Assembly: GCA_946405435.1 (NCBI GenBank)
Contig: CAMJHF010000001.1
Coordinates: 62,001-126,000, forward strand
Source of the DNA: an uncultured Bacteroidales bacterium
Lineage (GTDB): Bacteria > Bacteroidota > Bacteroidia > Bacteroidales > UBA932
Length of the DNA stretch: 64,000 bases
Reading direction: 5' to 3'
The position numbers were made by a program, and so were the translations under genes. Below, in pieces: positions 17,375 through 25,249 of the stretch (positions are counted from its first letter, which is position 1; every line of letters starts with the position of its first letter). The notes beneath the pieces are model-generated. The model made no database searches, was not told the DNA's origin, and was given only the letters and a program-made list of their open reading frames with translations.

Positions 17375-18165
17375 TGAAGCTCGAATTCACAAAGATGGAA
17401 GGGCTCGGCAACGACTACATCTATGTCGATGCGTCCAGATTTCCGCTTGCCGACCCTGCAGATGTGTCCAGAAGGCTGAGCGACAGGCACTTCGGCATAG
17501 GCGCCGACGGCCTGGTGCTCATCGGCCCTTCGCACGCGGCGGACTTCTCCATGCGCATGTACAATGCCGACGGCTCCGAGGGCCTCATGTGCGGCAATGC
17601 GGCCCGCTGCATAGGCAAGTATGTGTACGAAAAGGGACTGACCAACAAAACGATGATCGACCTCGATACTGCCTCCGGAGTGCGCAGGCTGAACCTGCAT
17701 CTTGCCTCCGACGGCACTGTGGAAAGCGTTTCCGTGGGCATGGGGAGTTACCGGATCTTGCAGCGGGAGCTGACCTTGGAGGCCGCAGGCAGAAGTTTCA
17801 CCGGCATGCATGTCGATGTTGGTAACCCCCATTTCGTGATTTTCGTGCCGGATGCCGAAGCGGAAGATGTGGCCGCCGTCGGTCCGCAGCTTGAAAACCA
17901 GATTCCCGGGGGAATCAATGTGGAGTTTGCTTCGGTTTGTTCGGAGGGAATACGCATGCGCGTGTGGGAGCGGGGGAGCGGCATCACCCTTGCCTGCGGC
18001 ACCGGTGCCTGCGCCACTGCTGCCGCAGCCTTTGAGCAAGGCCTCAATGCCGGCGCTTGCAGCGTGCTGATGGACGGCGGCCCCCTTCACGTATCCATTC
18101 AGGACGGCACCATGCTCCAGCGCGGCCCCGCCAGCATGGTGTTTGAGGGTGCCGTGCTTATTTAA
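17374..18165 (+). CDS. dapF: Diaminopimelate epimerase
   Basis: A 263-residue cofactor-free racemase converting LL- to meso-diaminopimelate for lysine and peptidoglycan synthesis. The two catalytic cysteines are present in LMCGNAARC and LACGTGACA, along with the N-terminal KMEGLGNDYIY motif. The start is set by the TGATG overlap with the M28 gene. The gene ends two bases before the convergent regulator. A degraded copy of its last ~45 bp lies at 7576-7620. Confidence 0.96.
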   Translation: MKLEFTKMEGLGNDYIYVDASRFPLADPADVSRRLSDRHFGIGADGLVLIGPSHAADFSMRMYNADGSEGLMCGNAARCIGKYVYEKGLTNKTMIDLDTASGVRRLNLHLASDGTVESVSVGMGSYRILQRELTLEAAGRSFTGMHVDVGNPHFVIFVPDAEAEDVAAVGPQLENQIPGGINVEFASVCSEGIRMRVWERGSGITLACGTGACATAAAAFEQGLNAGACSVLMDGGPLHVSIQDGTMLQRGPASMVFEGAVLI

Positions 18166-18167
18166 TA

Positions 18168-19790
18168 CTACCCCTTTTTAGGGTAATACTTGTCAAACAA
18201 ATCGTTGAGTTTCGTTTTTAACTTGACACCGTTAGGTGCGAGGTTAAGTTTTTTTCGTATGCTCACGTTTATCTGGCGAATTCCCTGCGAGTACAGGAAG
18301 TCGTTCATCTCTTTATGTGAATAGCCCAGCAGATACAGTACGCAGAGTCCTATTTCCTCGGAAGTCATTCCCGCATCCGCCAATACCTTTACAAAATCAG
18401 GATAAGTTATGGCATAGAACAGAAAGACTGATGTGAGCATTTCTTTGCGGTCTTTGTTGATGCTGTCCATGTCTTGCCTGGCCATTATCATGTTCATGCG
18501 TCGTCCGCTTATATAAGGGCGCAGCGCCTGGATGCGCTTGGCTATCAAGTCAGTCAACTCTCCGTTTTCGCCGGCAGCCTTGTCATGGATATCTTTCAGG
18601 AAGGCATATTCCGCCCGTGCGTCCTTTAACGCGACGTCATATTCCCTCCTTCTTCTTGAGTAGGCGACGATGCCCCATACAAGGCCTCCGGAAAGCAGTA
18701 TTACGACAATTGAGAGCAAGGTCCGGGTGTGAGTGAGTTTTTCTTTTTCAAGTTCCCTTTTGTAACGCTCTTCAAGGAACCGAATGTCATTGTTGAATAC
18801 AGTCATGTTGATAATGTCGGTAGTTTCCCGGTATTTATCCCTGTACTGGAGCGCTTCCTTGTAGCGCCCTAGTCCTTCCTGTATTCTGGAGAGTGTTTCA
18901 TATTTGCCCGCAGTATCGAACAGCGTGGATCCGGGCTCGTCTTCATGCCCTTGCATATAATTGGCTGCGGCGGCAAAATCTCCAAGCTCGATGCATGCGT
19001 CGGCCATCAGCACGGGATTGGCCGGAATTCCCTCTGCCTCACAACGGCTGAGATAGTTGCCGGACAGTTCTTTAATCTTTGCCGTATCTTTTACAGGCAC
19101 TGACAGGTCCCGCCTCAGGCTAATCCTGTAGAACTCCGCATCCCTTGCCAGGTTCCTCTCCGTCATCCATGCGTCAAGTTCTTCAAGTTCTTTACGGGCC
19201 CGCTCTGCCTCTCCCTGTATGGTAAGTTGCGTTATTGCGTCGTAGCAATTGTGCAGGAAGTAGGCAGGATTGTCAATGTTTTTCGATATTTCCTTTGCCT
19301 TGAAGACTTCGTCGAGAGCCCTGTCTTGGGCGAACTGGTGAAGATATACTCTCTCCTTTGCGGCATGGAGGCGGACTTTGTATTCGTCGGGAGCGGATTC
19401 GGCATAGTCTTCTGCATTCAGGAATGCAGACATTGCCGGGGCATAGTCTTCTGCGTTTTCGTAAACCCTTCCCTGGTAGTAATATGCCAGGAACTTGTGA
19501 TAGTTGTCACCATGACGGGAGTAGTATGCTACGGCCGGGGATATGAGGGTGTCGGATGTTAAATCGTTGTAGCACTTGTCTTCCGCCATGGAACTCAACA
19601 GGCAGAACAGCGCCTTTTCACGAGGCGTCCTCAAGCTCCCTCTGTCGATGTCTGCCAGTGCCGATCTGGCCTGCTGGGGATTATCCTGTATCGCCAGTTC
19701 AATTCCTTCCAGTCCTGACCGTTCGCCAGTGGTTTGCACGCAGCCTGACAAGGTCGCGGCAATCAAAAGAGTCAAAACACAATTCTTCAT
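18168..19790 (-). CDS. Membrane TPR regulator with C-terminal LuxR-like HTH (module B)
   Basis: A 540-residue paralogue of the protein at 3029-4645. It has a lipoprotein leader (LLIAATLSGCVQTT), TPR-like helices to about residue 340, a membrane helix near 355-375 (LLSIVVILLSGGLVWGI), a charged linker, and a C-terminal domain with SSEEIGLCVLYLLGYSHKEM and NVSIRKKLNL that resembles a LuxR-type HTH. It diverges from the small reading frame at 20008 and the beta-barrel gene at 20239, its probable targets. Its GC content is closer to the housekeeping genes than that of module A, and its neighbours dapF and rsgA suggest this is the original locus. Confidence 0.78.
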   Translation of the reverse strand: MKNCVLTLLIAATLSGCVQTTGERSGLEGIELAIQDNPQQARSALADIDRGSLRTPREKALFCLLSSMAEDKCYNDLTSDTLISPAVAYYSRHGDNYHKFLAYYYQGRVYENAEDYAPAMSAFLNAEDYAESAPDEYKVRLHAAKERVYLHQFAQDRALDEVFKAKEISKNIDNPAYFLHNCYDAITQLTIQGEAERARKELEELDAWMTERNLARDAEFYRISLRRDLSVPVKDTAKIKELSGNYLSRCEAEGIPANPVLMADACIELGDFAAAANYMQGHEDEPGSTLFDTAGKYETLSRIQEGLGRYKEALQYRDKYRETTDIINMTVFNNDIRFLEERYKRELEKEKLTHTRTLLSIVVILLSGGLVWGIVAYSRRRREYDVALKDARAEYAFLKDIHDKAAGENGELTDLIAKRIQALRPYISGRRMNMIMARQDMDSINKDRKEMLTSVFLFYAITYPDFVKVLADAGMTSEEIGLCVLYLLGYSHKEMNDFLYSQGIRQINVSIRKKLNLAPNGVKLKTKLNDLFDKYYPKKG

Positions 19791-19971
19791 AATGCTGAAG
19801 CAAATATATCGAAAAACCTTTGTTTAAGCTAAGTATAAATGTCCGAAAACAGCCCCCTGGAACGACAAATCTGGCCGTCTGTAAGTTTGTTTTTTCTAAA
19901 TTGTTGATACTTAATGTTTTGCGTTTGGTTTATACTTGTTTTTTTCTGATGGTTTTCCAGGCGCTTATATC

Positions 19972-19979
19972 TAACTTTG
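19972..19979 (+). promoter_or_regulatory. -7 promoter element for module B
   Basis: TAACTTTG, identical to the module A box, lies at the left end of a long block nearly identical to 4802-5170. No good -33 TTTG is seen at the expected spacing here. Confidence 0.5.
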
Positions 19980-20007
19980 TAATCAAAACCAGTAACAATT
20001 TAATAAA

Positions 20008-20161
20008 ATGAAAAAGTTCTTATTAACAATTCTCTCAATCGTTAATTGTACAAAACAAAACATGGGCACAGGTTAAGACCCAGCTACAAAGTTATATTGG
20101 GACATACTTCACTCAGAATGATTACGACCAATACATTGCACCCTACAACTCGTATTTTTAA
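20008..20161 (+). pseudogene. Small exported-peptide gene with the same frameshift (module B)
   Basis: This is near-identical to 4840-4993. It differs in one base that changes the third Leu codon region of the signal (MKKFLL instead of MKKLLL). The frame again stops early and resumes one base off after the A-rich stretch. The other strand carries nothing convincing. See the module A entry for interpretation. Confidence 0.45.
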
Positions 20162-20238
20162 CAATATGCAACGTTTCTATTATAGAAAGCATCTATAAGA
20201 AAGTCAAAACATTTAAGAAAGTAAAATCATAATTGGCT

Positions 20239-20823
20239 ATGAAGAGAATTATTACGCTTATATTAGCACTTTCAGCTGTTGTCAGTCTTTTTGGGCAGAA
20301 TGCCGGACACAAATTCGAGATTGGTGTGGGTTATGCCCCGTTTTTCTTGGTCGGCGTGGAAGATAAAATTCAAATGCCGTTTGAAGGAGACGCCTATTTT
20401 GAGTGGCGTTACGATTTCGGGAACCATTTTGACGTCGGAGCAAAACTCGATTACAAGTATTGCCCGGTGAATTTGTTTGACGGAAATGCAGTCAGATATT
20501 CCGGCGATCAGCATTACGGAGCCCTTCTGGCACTTGCGGACTTTAAATTCCTCCCCGGCAAGAAGGTGAACCCCTTCATTGGAGTAGGTGCCGGTGCAGG
20601 TTTTATCCTCGACGTATGGAAGTCGCAGAAAGTAGAGCGACCTGAGTATCACGATGCCTCGAAGGACATGCCCCTTGGAGCCAAGGACCCTACTATCCTT
20701 TTTGTGGCCGCACCCAGGATCGGTGTCGAGCTGTTCAGCCACTTGAGGCTGTCTGCATCGGTTGACATGTCTCCAGCCGACACCCGCTGGCCCGTTTGCT
20801 TCAACATCGGCTGGACCTTCTAG
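20239..20823 (+). CDS. Small outer-membrane beta-barrel protein (module B)
   Basis: A 194-residue protein with the same signal peptide as the module A copy (MKRIITLILALSAVVSLFGQ) and the same ending (CFNIGWTF). Shared core strands include FEWRYDFGNHFDVGAKLDYK and ALLALADFKFLPGKKVNPF. The segments between them differ at many positions, mainly in loop-like stretches. It is probably an outer-membrane barrel under control of the divergent regulator. A terminator hairpin follows directly. Confidence 0.72.
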   Translation: MKRIITLILALSAVVSLFGQNAGHKFEIGVGYAPFFLVGVEDKIQMPFEGDAYFEWRYDFGNHFDVGAKLDYKYCPVNLFDGNAVRYSGDQHYGALLALADFKFLPGKKVNPFIGVGAGAGFILDVWKSQKVERPEYHDASKDMPLGAKDPTILFVAAPRIGVELFSHLRLSASVDMSPADTRWPVCFNIGWTF

Positions 20824-20848
20824 TCGTCGGCCTTCTTCCAGCTTTTCA

Positions 20849-20898
20849 CCAGCCGCCGGGCCCGGAATCATCGTATTTGGGCCCGGCGGTGGCTTTTT
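20849..20898 (+). terminator. Rho-independent terminator after beta-barrel B
   Basis: The same GC-rich stem as at 5681-5730, followed by CTTTTT. The remaining sequence up to the end of rsgA at 21052 shows only a block shared with the module A 3' flank. Confidence 0.85.
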
Positions 20899-21051
20899 GT
20901 GCTTTCATGGGCCCATTTTGGACGATTTTAGTCCCGACGGATCTCTTTCTGGCCTTCTGGCTTATGATATTGAGCACAGAGGGACGCAGGTCAATAAGTA
21001 GTTTTCTTGCATCGTTTCTATGATGCAAATATATATACCTTTGGTGCGAAA

Positions 21052-21990
21052 TTACCTGAACTTCTTATCCTCCTCGAGCATGCCGAGGTAGGAGTTGTAG
21101 CGCTCGGGGCTGATGAGGCCGGAGTCCACGGCGGCTTTGACGGCGCAGCCGGGCTCATGGGTGTGGGTGCAGGGGATGAAGCGGCAGTTGTCGGCCACGC
21201 GGAGCATCTCGGGGAAGTACTTGGCAATCTCTTCCTTCTCCAGGTCCACCAGGCCGAAGCCGCGGAGACCCGGAGTGTCCACGATGAATCCGCCGCTGCT
21301 CAAGGGGTACATCTCGTAGAGCGAGGTGGTGTGCCGCCCCTGGAGGTGAGCCTCGCTGATGCGGCCTATCTTGGGGTCGAGCGACGGGTCGAGGGCCTTG
21401 ATGACCGACGATTTGCCCACGCCGGACTCGCCGCTCACAAGGGACGTTCCCTCGGAACAAATGCTCCGAAGCTCATCGATTCCTTCTCCTGTAAGTGCCG
21501 AGCACTCAATTACTTTGTATCCTGCACCGCGGTAGATGCGGCAGAATCCCCGCACCTGTTCCGGAGCGAGCTCGCGGTAGAGGTCCATCTTGTTGAGGAC
21601 AATCACGGCCTTGACTCCGTACACCTCGCAGGTGACCAGCAGCCGGTCCAGGAAAGGCAGTTTGATTTCGGGGAAGTACAAAGTGACCACCAGCACGGCC
21701 CTGTCCAGATTGGCGGCAATGATGTGCTGCTGGCGGGAGAGGTTGGTGCTGCGGCGTATGACGTAGTTGCTGCGCGGGAGGACTTCGGTGATGACCGCCG
21801 GGTGGAGTTCATCCGCAGTATCGGCATCCAGCGTATAGATCACCTTGTCGCCCACCGCTACAGGGTTGGTGGCCCCGGATTTCTCCAGCCGGACCTTGCC
21901 GCGGAGCACTGCGGGAAAAGGGGCCCAGCGGGGGAGTTCGCTCAGCAGGAAATGGCTGCCGGCATTCTTTACGACGGTGGCTTCCATCAT
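21052..21990 (-). CDS. rsgA: Ribosome small subunit-dependent GTPase A
   Basis: A 312-residue circularly permuted GTPase that helps mature the 30S ribosomal subunit. The G4 motif VLNKMDL precedes the G1 motif SGESGVGKSSVI and the G3 motif DTPGLRGFG, the diagnostic order. An OB fold occupies the N-terminus, and a C-terminal zinc site is visible in CRFIPCTHTHEPGC. The start overlaps the stop of the upstream polyprenyl synthase gene by four bases, so the two are probably translated together. Its 3' end is the source of the fragments at 5885-5953 and ~7556. Confidence 0.96.
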   Translation of the reverse strand: MMEATVVKNAGSHFLLSELPRWAPFPAVLRGKVRLEKSGATNPVAVGDKVIYTLDADTADELHPAVITEVLPRSNYVIRRSTNLSRQQHIIAANLDRAVLVVTLYFPEIKLPFLDRLLVTCEVYGVKAVIVLNKMDLYRELAPEQVRGFCRIYRGAGYKVIECSALTGEGIDELRSICSEGTSLVSGESGVGKSSVIKALDPSLDPKIGRISEAHLQGRHTTSLYEMYPLSSGGFIVDTPGLRGFGLVDLEKEEIAKYFPEMLRVADNCRFIPCTHTHEPGCAVKAAVDSGLISPERYNSYLGMLEEDKKFR

Positions 21991-22922
21991 TTGGCCCGGC
22001 CTATGAGACGGTCGGCAAAGTTGCGCAGCGGGGTAATGTCGGCGTGGATGCCGGTCAGGGCTTCAAGTGCGCGGTCCGAGTAGCGGAGTACCTCGGCGCG
22101 AGCCTGGGCCGCTATCCCGAGGCGATCGTATATTGCCTTGACATCCAATATCTTGCGCGAGCGTTCCTCCTGCGTGCTGCACTCCCGGCAGAAGGCCTGC
22201 AGGAAGGCGGCTCTGTCGGGGGTCTTCTCCAGGGCACGTATGGTGAGCCAGCTTTTCTTGCCGTTGATGATGTCGCCGCCTATTGGCTTGCCGAACACTT
22301 TTTCGTCGCCGTAAGCGTCCAGGTAGTCGTCGGCGACCTGGAAGGCCATGCCGAGCTCATAGCCGTAGCGGTACAGCGCCTCGCATTCGGCCTCGGGAGC
22401 CCCGGCCAGCAGGCCGCCCATCTTGGCGGAGCAGGCCAGCAGAACGGCTGTCTTGAGGCCTATCATGCGGCTGTATTCATCCATGCCCACGTTTTCCTTG
22501 TTCTCGAATTCCATGTCGAACTGCTGTCCCTCGCACACCTGCTCCGCAGTGGTGGAGAACAGGTCCAGGACGGCGGTGCGGCACTCTGCCGGCGCCTTGA
22601 CTATCAGCTTGTAAGCCTCGATGAGCATTACGTCGCCGCTCAGGATGGCGGTATCCTCGTTCCATTTTTTCCACACGGTGGGCATGCCGCGCCGCAGGGG
22701 CGAACGGTCCATGATGTCGTCGTGTATGAGGGTGAAACTGTGGAAGACTTCGAGTGCGGCGGCCGGCGCAAGCACCTCCGGCCCTGGTTCCTTTCCATAA
22801 AGTCCGTAGGCAGTAAGACACAGTGTGGGGCGTATGCGCTTGCCGCCTATCTGCATCATGTACCTCAGCGGGTCGTAGAGGCCGGCGGGCTCGGCGGGAA
22901 AATTGATGACTTTGTCTATCAT
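21987..22922 (-). CDS. Polyprenyl diphosphate synthase
   Basis: A 311-residue trans-prenyltransferase that extends isoprenoid chains with isopentenyl diphosphate. Both Asp-rich motifs are present: LIHDDIMD and VADDYLDAYGD. GGKRIRP and the GDVML region also fit. I choose the start at 22922 (MIDKVINF); the longer frame running upstream crosses the divergent rdgB gene. Chain length (farnesyl, geranylgeranyl or longer) cannot be settled by eye. A candidate -7 box for this gene lies only six bases before the start. Confidence 0.92.
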   Translation of the reverse strand: MIDKVINFPAEPAGLYDPLRYMMQIGGKRIRPTLCLTAYGLYGKEPGPEVLAPAAALEVFHSFTLIHDDIMDRSPLRRGMPTVWKKWNEDTAILSGDVMLIEAYKLIVKAPAECRTAVLDLFSTTAEQVCEGQQFDMEFENKENVGMDEYSRMIGLKTAVLLACSAKMGGLLAGAPEAECEALYRYGYELGMAFQVADDYLDAYGDEKVFGKPIGGDIINGKKSWLTIRALEKTPDRAAFLQAFCRECSTQEERSRKILDVKAIYDRLGIAAQARAEVLRYSDRALEALTGIHADITPLRNFADRLIGRAK

Positions 22923-22961
22923 AGACCACAAATATAGCAAATTAATGAATACCTTTGCAGT

Positions 22962-23582
22962 ATGAAACTTGTATTCGCTACCGCCAACAAAGGCAAGCTG
23001 CGCGAGGCGCGGGAGATTCTGGGCCCCGCCGTGGAGCTTGTGAGCCCCGCAGACCTGGGCGTCTTCGACGATGTGCCCGAAACCGGTACCACCCTGGAAC
23101 AAAACTCGTTGCAAAAGGCTCTGGCATACAAGGAGCTTTGCGGCTGCGACTGCTTCGCCGACGACACCGGCCTCGAGGTGGACGCCCTGGGTGGCGCCCC
23201 CGGCGTGCATGCGGCCCGCTTTGCGGTGGACATAGCACGGCGGGACGGCCTGCCCCTGCCGGCCGACCACGACTTCAGCGCCAATGTCGACGCCCTCCTT
23301 CGCGAGCTCTCAAAGCATCCCGGCGAGCCCCGCACGGCCAGGTTCCGCAGTGTAGTCACGCTGCTTCTGGATGGGGAGACGCGCACCTTCAAGGGTATCC
23401 TCGAGGGCAGCATCGCCATGCAGCGCAGCGGCAGCGGAGGCTTCGGTTACGATCCTGTGTTCATTGCCAACGAATACCCCGGCAGAAGCGTTGCCGAGCT
23501 CCCGGACGGGACCAAAAACACCATTTCCCACCGCGGCAAGGCACTTCGCGCCATGGCCCGGTGGTTGCAGGAGAGGGAATAA
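22962..23582 (+). CDS. rdgB: XTP/dITP diphosphatase (RdgB/HAM1)
   Basis: A 206-residue house-cleaning enzyme that hydrolyses non-canonical purine triphosphates (dITP, XTP) to monophosphates. The N-terminal FATANKGKLREA, the central ADDTGLEVDAL with catalytic acidic residues, and the SHRGKALRAM ending are classic. TACCTTTG ends four bases before the start codon, so the transcript is probably leaderless or nearly so. It is divergent from the polyprenyl synthase, with 39 bp between the starts. Confidence 0.96.
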   Translation: MKLVFATANKGKLREAREILGPAVELVSPADLGVFDDVPETGTTLEQNSLQKALAYKELCGCDCFADDTGLEVDALGGAPGVHAARFAVDIARRDGLPLPADHDFSANVDALLRELSKHPGEPRTARFRSVVTLLLDGETRTFKGILEGSIAMQRSGSGGFGYDPVFIANEYPGRSVAELPDGTKNTISHRGKALRAMARWLQERE

Positions 23583-23599
23583 TTGTTAATTTTGCACTT

Positions 23600-25249
23600 A
23601 TGAAGAGAATTCTTGTCGCAATAGCGCTCCTTGCCGCGGTCCTTCCCGCCAGGGCGCAGTCCAAAAGCTTCAAACTCGGCAAGTGGACCGAGATTCACAG
23701 CGCCATACTCAAGGAACTCAACCGTTCTTATGTGGATTCGCTTCCGCTCGACCGCATAGAGCGCGCCGGCGTGGACGCCATGCTCTCCGACCTCGACCCC
23801 TATACCACATACGTCCCCGAAGAGGAAAACGAGAACCTCCGGATGATGATACAAAAAACCTACGGAGGCATAGGCGCGATTATCTACAAACCTGATATCC
23901 AGGGGAATGTGATTATCAACGAACCCTACGAGAACTCCCCGGCCCACAAGGCCGGCCTGCATTGCGGCGACGAAATCATGACCATCGACGGCCAGAGCGT
24001 AAAGGGGCTCAACAGTTCCGAATGCAGCGAGAAGATGCGAGGCACTCCCGGCACCAAGGTGCTTTTCAAAGTCAAGAAAGCATATACCGGCGAGGTGGTC
24101 GACGTGCGCATCACCCGCCAGGCGATACATCTTCCCGACGTCCAGTACGCCGGGATGGTGACTCCCCACACCGGATATATCCTCCAGACCGGCTTCACCG
24201 AGGGGGTGGCAGACCAGGTGCGTGCCGCCGTGTCGGCTCTCAAGAAGACCGCGCAGCTCGACACCCTGGTGCTTGACCTCAGGGGCAACGGCGGCGGACT
24301 TCTCAACGAGGCCGTGGACATAGTTTCCATCTTCGTGCCCAAGGGTTCGCTTGTGGTCACCGCCAAAGGCAGGGAAGACGGTGCGTCCTACACAAGCCGC
24401 ACCACCAAGGCCCCGCTCGATACCAAGCTGCCGCTCATCGTCATGGTGGATTCGGGCTCGGCATCGGCCTCTGAAATCGTTTCCGGCGCCCTGCAGGACC
24501 TGGACCGCGCCATAATCATCGGCACCCGCACCTTCGGAAAGGGCCTGGTGCAGAGCATACGCCCTTTGCCATACGGCGGCCAGCTCAAGCTCACCACCGC
24601 CAAATACTACACGCCCAGCGGCCGCTGCGTGCAGGCTATCGACTACTCCCACCGCAACGAGGACGGCAGCGTGGGGCATATTCCCGACTCGCTCACCCAT
24701 GAATTCAAGACGGCCGGAGGGCGTATCGTACGCGACGGCGGCGGCATAACTCCCGACATAGAGGTCAAGCCCCACGACTACAGCAGACTGACTTATTCTC
24801 TGGTGATGAACGGCGTGGTGGAGCAGTATGCCCTGGAGTATGTGCGAGGTCACAAAACCATCCCCGTCACCGCTGACTTCAACCTGTCGGATGCTGATTA
24901 CGAGGACTTTATAACCTTCGCCAAAGGCAAGGAGTTCGACTATCGTTCCAGTGCCAAGACCTACTTCGACCTGGTGCGCAAGGAGCTCGCCCGCGACGGC
25001 CTGGAGGAGGCCATGAGCGCAGAACTGGACGCCCTGGGCAAGGCCCTTGACATGGAAAAAGAGGACTTCCTGCGCCTCAAGAAAGATGAGATTGTGCCGT
25101 TCATAGAAGAGGAAATCGTGGTTCGCTACTATTTCCAGCCCGCCGGCGTGCAGCTCCGCCTCCGCTACGACACCCAGCTCCAAGAGGCCCTCCGCCTCGC
25201 CTCATCCTTCAAGTTTTCCCCGCTTCCCTATGAAAAATTCGGAGCGTAG
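23600..25249 (+). CDS. S41 family C-terminal processing protease with PDZ domain
   Basis: A 549-residue periplasmic serine protease with a signal peptide (MKRILVAIALLAAVLPARAQ). A PDZ domain lies near residues 85-170 (NSPAHKAGLHCGDEIMTIDG), and the S41 core carries the catalytic Ser in VDSGSASASEI and Lys in FGKGLVQ. A C-terminal helical region follows. The family trims C-termini of envelope proteins. The start at 23600 is chosen because a signal peptide begins there and TAATTTTG lies just ahead. The last codons and the stop (25247-25249) fall inside the palindromic element beginning at 25241, so the native C-terminus may have been altered. Confidence 0.93.
   Translation: MKRILVAIALLAAVLPARAQSKSFKLGKWTEIHSAILKELNRSYVDSLPLDRIERAGVDAMLSDLDPYTTYVPEEENENLRMMIQKTYGGIGAIIYKPDIQGNVIINEPYENSPAHKAGLHCGDEIMTIDGQSVKGLNSSECSEKMRGTPGTKVLFKVKKAYTGEVVDVRITRQAIHLPDVQYAGMVTPHTGYILQTGFTEGVADQVRAAVSALKKTAQLDTLVLDLRGNGGGLLNEAVDIVSIFVPKGSLVVTAKGREDGASYTSRTTKAPLDTKLPLIVMVDSGSASASEIVSGALQDLDRAIIIGTRTFGKGLVQSIRPLPYGGQLKLTTAKYYTPSGRCVQAIDYSHRNEDGSVGHIPDSLTHEFKTAGGRIVRDGGGITPDIEVKPHDYSRLTYSLVMNGVVEQYALEYVRGHKTIPVTADFNLSDADYEDFITFAKGKEFDYRSSAKTYFDLVRKELARDGLEEAMSAELDALGKALDMEKEDFLRLKKDEIVPFIEEEIVVRYYFQPAGVQLRLRYDTQLQEALRLASSFKFSPLPYEKFGA

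Noticed and set aside
19820..20011. A 63-residue frame upstream of module B
   Set aside because: It sits in an AT-rich promoter region, is hydrophobic by composition only, and has no counterpart in module A.
22955..23599. N-terminal extension of the S41 protease frame through rdgB
   Set aside because: It overlaps rdgB in another frame and has arginine-rich shadow composition; the real signal peptide begins at 23600.
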